A stretch of 64,000 nucleotides of DNA from Flavobacterium zhairuonense (GTDB lineage Bacteria; Bacteroidota; Bacteroidia; Flavobacteriales; Flavobacteriaceae). Positions 60,839-64,000 of this stretch are shown here, piece by piece (positions within the stretch are counted from its first letter, which is position 1; every line of letters begins with the position of its first letter). The translations under genes were made by a program, and so were the position numbers. The stretch spans positions 101,414 to 165,413 of the forward strand of contig NZ_SJSY01000065.1 of NCBI RefSeq assembly GCF_004352915.1. Reading direction: 5' to 3'. The notes below the pieces were generated by a model, which saw nothing but the letters and a program-made list of their open reading frames with translations, was not told the DNA's origin and did no database searches.

Positions 60839-62233
60839 ATGAAAGCAAATAAATTAATCTTACTTATAATTTTCGCACTCTTTTTTGCAAGTTGTGAAGA
60901 TGAACTAAACTTAGATCCTAAGCAGGCTGAAGACGCATCGGTTACTTTAAGTACCGAAGAAGGTATTACAAATATATTAACAGGAACTTATGCGATTGCC
61001 GCAAACGGAAATTCCTATGGCGGTCGCGTTTTACTATATGCCGACTTATTAGGTGTAACAGGCTCCTTAAGTACTACCGACCTAAGATGGAGAGGAACTT
61101 ATGGCGAGCTAAGACAAATGTACCTTAAGACAATGATTTCTAACAATGTAATTATTGAAGGAACATATTCTAGACTTTACTCGATGATCAATGCTACAAA
61201 TACAGTTATCGAAAATATCGACAAAGTAAAAGACCCAGATAAACAAGCTGTTATGATTGGAGAAGCAAATTTTTTAAGATCATTAGCTTATTTTGACTTA
61301 GTTCGATTTTTTGCAAAACCTTATGTAGCCGGACAAGCAAATTCTCAATTGGGAGTTGTAATCAGACCAAATGCCATTTACGATTTCAGCGCAGACCTTT
61401 CAAAAGAAAGAAGCACTGTCGATGAAGTTTATAAAGTAATCATTGATGGATTGAATTTGGCTTATACTAATCTTCCTGAAGAGAACGGTTTTTATGCTGA
61501 CAAATATGCTGCTAAAGCTTTATTAGCAAGAGTTTATCTGCAACAACAAAATTATGCGGCTGCAAGAGATGCTGCAAATGATGTTATTGAAAACAGCGGA
61601 CATGGCTTGTCTCTTAAATATGCAGACGCATTTAATCACGATACCGATAAGACTGAAGATGTTTTTGCCATTCAAATCACAAAACAAACTGGTTTGAATG
61701 ATTTGGTAACTTTTTATGCTTCTGAAGGAAACGGAGGTCGTGGAGGAGATTTCTCTATCAGAGACGCTTATTTAGAGAAATTCAGTGATCCTGATGATAG
61801 AGCGGTTTTTAATTATATCAACGATGATAATGGAAGACTTTTGACTTCTAAATATACAGATCAATTTGGGGATGTGCCACTTATTCGCTTAGCTGAAATG
61901 TATTTGATTAGAGCCGAAAGTAATTTACGCGCAGGAACAGCTGTTGGAAATACGCCACTTGACGATATCAACATTATTCGTACGAGAGCAAACGCCGATG
62001 AATTGACAACCGTTACTGTTGATGATATTTTGTTAGAGCGCCAATTAGAATTAGGAATGGAAGGATTTTTAATTCACGACATCCGCAGAACAAAACAATC
62101 TATTGATATTAGTTCAGATGGAGATGGTTCAGAGTTGATTCCGTATGATGCAGATAGACTGGTATTCCCTATTCCACTAAAAGAAATGGATGCCAACAAA
62201 AAAATCACTCAAAACCCAGGTTACGGAAGTTAG
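60839..62233 (+). CDS. SusD/RagB family lipoprotein
   Basis: A 464-residue SusD-like binding protein, ten bases after its SusC. MKANKLILLIIFALFFASC is a lipoprotein signal with cysteine 19. Motifs are NATNTVIENIDKV, GEANFLRSLAYFDLVRFFAKPY (marked by FLRSLAYFDLVRFF), AKALLARVYLQQQNY, and PLIRLAEMYLIRAESNLRAG plus the final YDADRLVFPIPLKEMDANKKITQNPGYG, marked by RLVFPIPLKEMDAN. Confidence 0.92.
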   Translation: MKANKLILLIIFALFFASCEDELNLDPKQAEDASVTLSTEEGITNILTGTYAIAANGNSYGGRVLLYADLLGVTGSLSTTDLRWRGTYGELRQMYLKTMISNNVIIEGTYSRLYSMINATNTVIENIDKVKDPDKQAVMIGEANFLRSLAYFDLVRFFAKPYVAGQANSQLGVVIRPNAIYDFSADLSKERSTVDEVYKVIIDGLNLAYTNLPEENGFYADKYAAKALLARVYLQQQNYAAARDAANDVIENSGHGLSLKYADAFNHDTDKTEDVFAIQITKQTGLNDLVTFYASEGNGGRGGDFSIRDAYLEKFSDPDDRAVFNYINDDNGRLLTSKYTDQFGDVPLIRLAEMYLIRAESNLRAGTAVGNTPLDDINIIRTRANADELTTVTVDDILLERQLELGMEGFLIHDIRRTKQSIDISSDGDGSELIPYDADRLVFPIPLKEMDANKKITQNPGYGS

Positions 62234-62249
62234 TTTTTTTTTAAGAGGC

Positions 62250-62378
62250 TAAGATACTAAGTCGCTAAGTTTCTGAGTTTTTTGAACATAGAAAAAGGTT
62301 CAAAGATTTATAGTTATTCTATAAAACTCTGAACCTTTCTTAATAAAAATCTTAGAGTCTTAGCGACTTAGTATCTTA
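62250..62378. terminator. Bidirectional terminator inside an inverted repeat
   Basis: Outer arms AAGATACTAAGTCGCTAAG and CTTAGCGACTTAGTATCTT enclose a hairpin with AAAGGTTCA and TGAACCTTT arms. It lies between convergent susD and ornithine aminotransferase genes and can end both. Confidence 0.7.
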
Positions 62379-62383
62379 GAACC

Positions 62384-63634
62384 TTATCTAAACTCATTCA
62401 AAGATTTTTCAATAATTTCAAGACATTCCTGAATTTGAGCTTCATTCATTACCAATGGTGGAGCAAATCTAATTTTATTTCCGTGAGTTGGTTTTGCCAA
62501 CAATCCATTATCTCTAAATTTCAAGCAGATTTCCCAAGCCAAATCAGACTCTTCAGTACTGTTAATTACAATTGCATTCAAAAGTCCTTTTCCTCGAACG
62601 AGTTTGATCAAATCATTTCTTTCAGCAATTTCATTCAAACCTTTTCTTAAAATTGCACCAAGACGTTCTGCATTTTCAGCTAGTTTTTCTTCTTTTACAA
62701 CTTCCAGCGCAGCAATCGCCACCGCAGCCGCGACAGGATTTCCACCAAAAGTTGATCCGTGCTGACCTGGTTTAATAACATTCATGATTTCGTTATTTGC
62801 CAAAACAGCCGAAACCGGATAAACACCTCCAGAAATTGCTTTTCCTAAAATCAAAATATCAGGCTGTACATCTTCATGATGAACTGCTAATAATTTTCCT
62901 GTACGTGCAATTCCTGTCTGAACTTCATCAGCAATAAATAAAACATTATGTTTTTCGCACAATGCTTTTGCTTTCGCCAAATAACCTTCTGACGGAACAT
63001 AAACTCCAGCTTCTCCTTGAATTGGTTCAACCAAAAATCCAGCTATATTTTTTGAAGAATCTAAAGCTTTTTCAAGAGCTTCAAGATTATCATATTCAAT
63101 TTTTATAAACCCATCTGTAAATGGCCCGAAGTTTTTACGCGCCGTTTCATCATTTGAAAATGAAATAATTGTAGTGGTTCTTCCGTGAAAATTATTCTCA
63201 CAAACAATAACTTGCGCTTGATTTTCAGGAATTCCTTTTACTTCGTAAGCCCATTTTCTGCATATTTTTAGTGCTGTTTCAACTGCTTCAGCACCCGTAT
63301 TCATTGGAAGAACTTTATCAAAACCAAAATAATTGGTTACATATTCTTCGTAATTACCTAATTTATCATTGTAAAAAGCACGCGAAGTCAAAGTCAGTTT
63401 TTGCGCCTGATCGACCATTGCTTTTACAATTTTTGGATGACAGTGACCTTGATTCACAGCAGAATAAGCCGATAGGAAATCAAAATATTTTTTTCCGTCA
63501 ACATCCCATACATATACACCTTCTCCTTTTTCTAAAACCACAGGAAGCGGATGATAATTATGAGCTCCGTATTTATTCTCTTTTTCGATCAAAACTTCAG
63601 ATTTTGACGAAAGTATGTTTTCTGTATGTGTCAT
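62384..63634 (-). CDS. rocD: Ornithine aminotransferase
   Basis: A PLP-dependent class III aminotransferase of 416 residues converting ornithine and 2-oxoglutarate to glutamate semialdehyde. The sequence begins [32 protein letters not shown] (marked by [12 protein letters not shown]), then [61 protein letters not shown] and the PLP lysine in [17 protein letters not shown]. The YxxHNYxP start and length mark RocD rather than other class III enzymes. It is monocistronic. Confidence 0.93.
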   Translation of the reverse strand: MTHTENILSSKSEVLIEKENKYGAHNYHPLPVVLEKGEGVYVWDVDGKKYFDFLSAYSAVNQGHCHPKIVKAMVDQAQKLTLTSRAFYNDKLGNYEEYVTNYFGFDKVLPMNTGAEAVETALKICRKWAYEVKGIPENQAQVIVCENNFHGRTTTIISFSNDETARKNFGPFTDGFIKIEYDNLEALEKALDSSKNIAGFLVEPIQGEAGVYVPSEGYLAKAKALCEKHNVLFIADEVQTGIARTGKLLAVHHEDVQPDILILGKAISGGVYPVSAVLANNEIMNVIKPGQHGSTFGGNPVAAAVAIAALEVVKEEKLAENAERLGAILRKGLNEIAERNDLIKLVRGKGLLNAIVINSTEESDLAWEICLKFRDNGLLAKPTHGNKIRFAPPLVMNEAQIQECLEIIEKSLNEFR

Positions 63635-63881
63635 AATAAGTTATTTTTCAAGCACAAAAGTATCAAAAATTCTTAAACAGGATATAAAAAAGTAAAAATT
63701 AAACTTTCATTTAATAAAAATAAGTCAAATTAAATTTTTAAAACAAATAAAAGTCAAATTAACACATCTCATATTCTCGTTTTATTCCCAATTATTGAAA
63801 AAAAATATTACTTTTATGAATCATTTGATTCGATAATTGTAAAGTCCCTACGGGACAAAAGGTTTGGAGCCATACGTTTTT

Positions 63882-64000
63882 CTACCGATATTCCATCTCT
63901 AACGAGATGGGATTGTAAAAGATTGATTTAAAATCCCGATAGGGGTTCGATATCGGTAAAAACTACCGATATTCCATCTCTAACGAGATAGGATTGTAAA
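63882..64000. repeat. Two 38-bp direct repeats with inverted-repeat spacer
   Basis: CTACCGATATTCCATCTCTA plus ACGAGATGGGATTGTAAA occurs twice, 81 bases apart, with one difference (GATGGG versus GATAGG). The spacer carries ATCCCGATAGGGGTTCGATA and ATCGGTA, which is complementary to the repeat's TACCGAT. Upstream is GTCCCTACGGGAC. The array runs off the window. The rest of the stretch after rocD is AT-rich with no gene seen. Confidence 0.65.

Noticed and set aside
63882..64000. CRISPR array candidate
   Set aside because: Only two repeats are visible, the spacer contains sequence complementary to the repeat, and no cas genes are near. It fits a palindromic intergenic repeat better.

Overview
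The window looks like a chromosome segment of a Flavobacterium-type member of the Bacteroidota. Evidence is the AT-rich sequence, the paired SusC/SusD genes, the weak ribosome-binding sites, and promoters that repeatedly fit the flavobacterial pattern TTG-N17..23-TAnnTTTG. Intergenic spaces carry several families of dispersed palindromic repeats. I recognised no rRNA, tRNA, transposase, prophage or CRISPR array.

Layout. (1) 0-9.6 kb: housekeeping and redox genes: an AraC regulator divergent from an aldo/keto reductase, an mdaB/ygiN-like quinone-cycle pair with a quinone-reductase-like MDR enzyme and a DUF3291 protein, a methyltransferase divergent from a LysR regulator, a DUF2130 protein and a META-domain lipoprotein. 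(2) 9.7-37.4 kb: a nitrate assimilation island: nirB, nirD, DUF4202, a NarX/NreB-like sensor kinase with its NarL-type response regulator, narK and an outer-membrane porin. After five unrelated genes come an FNR-like regulator, a nitrate reductase fused to its own flavin reductase module, a rubredoxin-domain protein, and then the molybdenum-cofactor and siroheme genes (moaA, fused moaCB, moaE, moeB-rhodanese, moaD, cobA, mobA, a TauE/SafE exporter, moeA). Four of these promoters share one 22-bp element containing TAAGTA-N4-TACTTA abutting the -7 box. (3) 37.4-57.5 kb: an organosulfur acquisition and sulfur storage island: SusC/SusD, three formylglycine-type sulfatases, a 39-residue membrane protein, a sterol-desaturase-family protein, a rhodanese-thioredoxin fusion, a YeiH-family transporter, a frameshifted serine acetyltransferase (epsC), cysteine synthase, a Family 2A encapsulin shell and its cargo-type cysteine desulfurase with a disordered N-terminal extension of about 235 residues. 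(4) 57.8-62.2 kb: a second SusC/SusD pair. (5) 62.4-64 kb: ornithine aminotransferase and a repeat cluster.

Most notable observations. The two transcription units of the sulfur island (before SusC and before the third sulfatase) start with a duplicated leader: identical promoter geometry, then an unannotated 28-codon ORF whose product ends in CYMC(F/S)CC, then a hairpin with the same CGGCAA loop. The first leader also has a 10-codon ORF ending SCCCK directly before the hairpin. I read this as a cysteine-sensing leader-peptide control system for sulfatases and the sulfur nanocompartment. The encapsulin/cysteine desulfurase pair, placed after cysteine synthesis genes, predicts a protein shell that stores sulfur released from cysteine. 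How the pieces connect: sulfatases liberate sulfate from polymers taken up by SusCD, epsC/cysM make cysteine, and the encapsulated desulfurase converts cysteine sulfur to stored sulfur. The cysteine leaders would shut the scavenging genes off when cysteine is plentiful. This wiring is inference from gene content.
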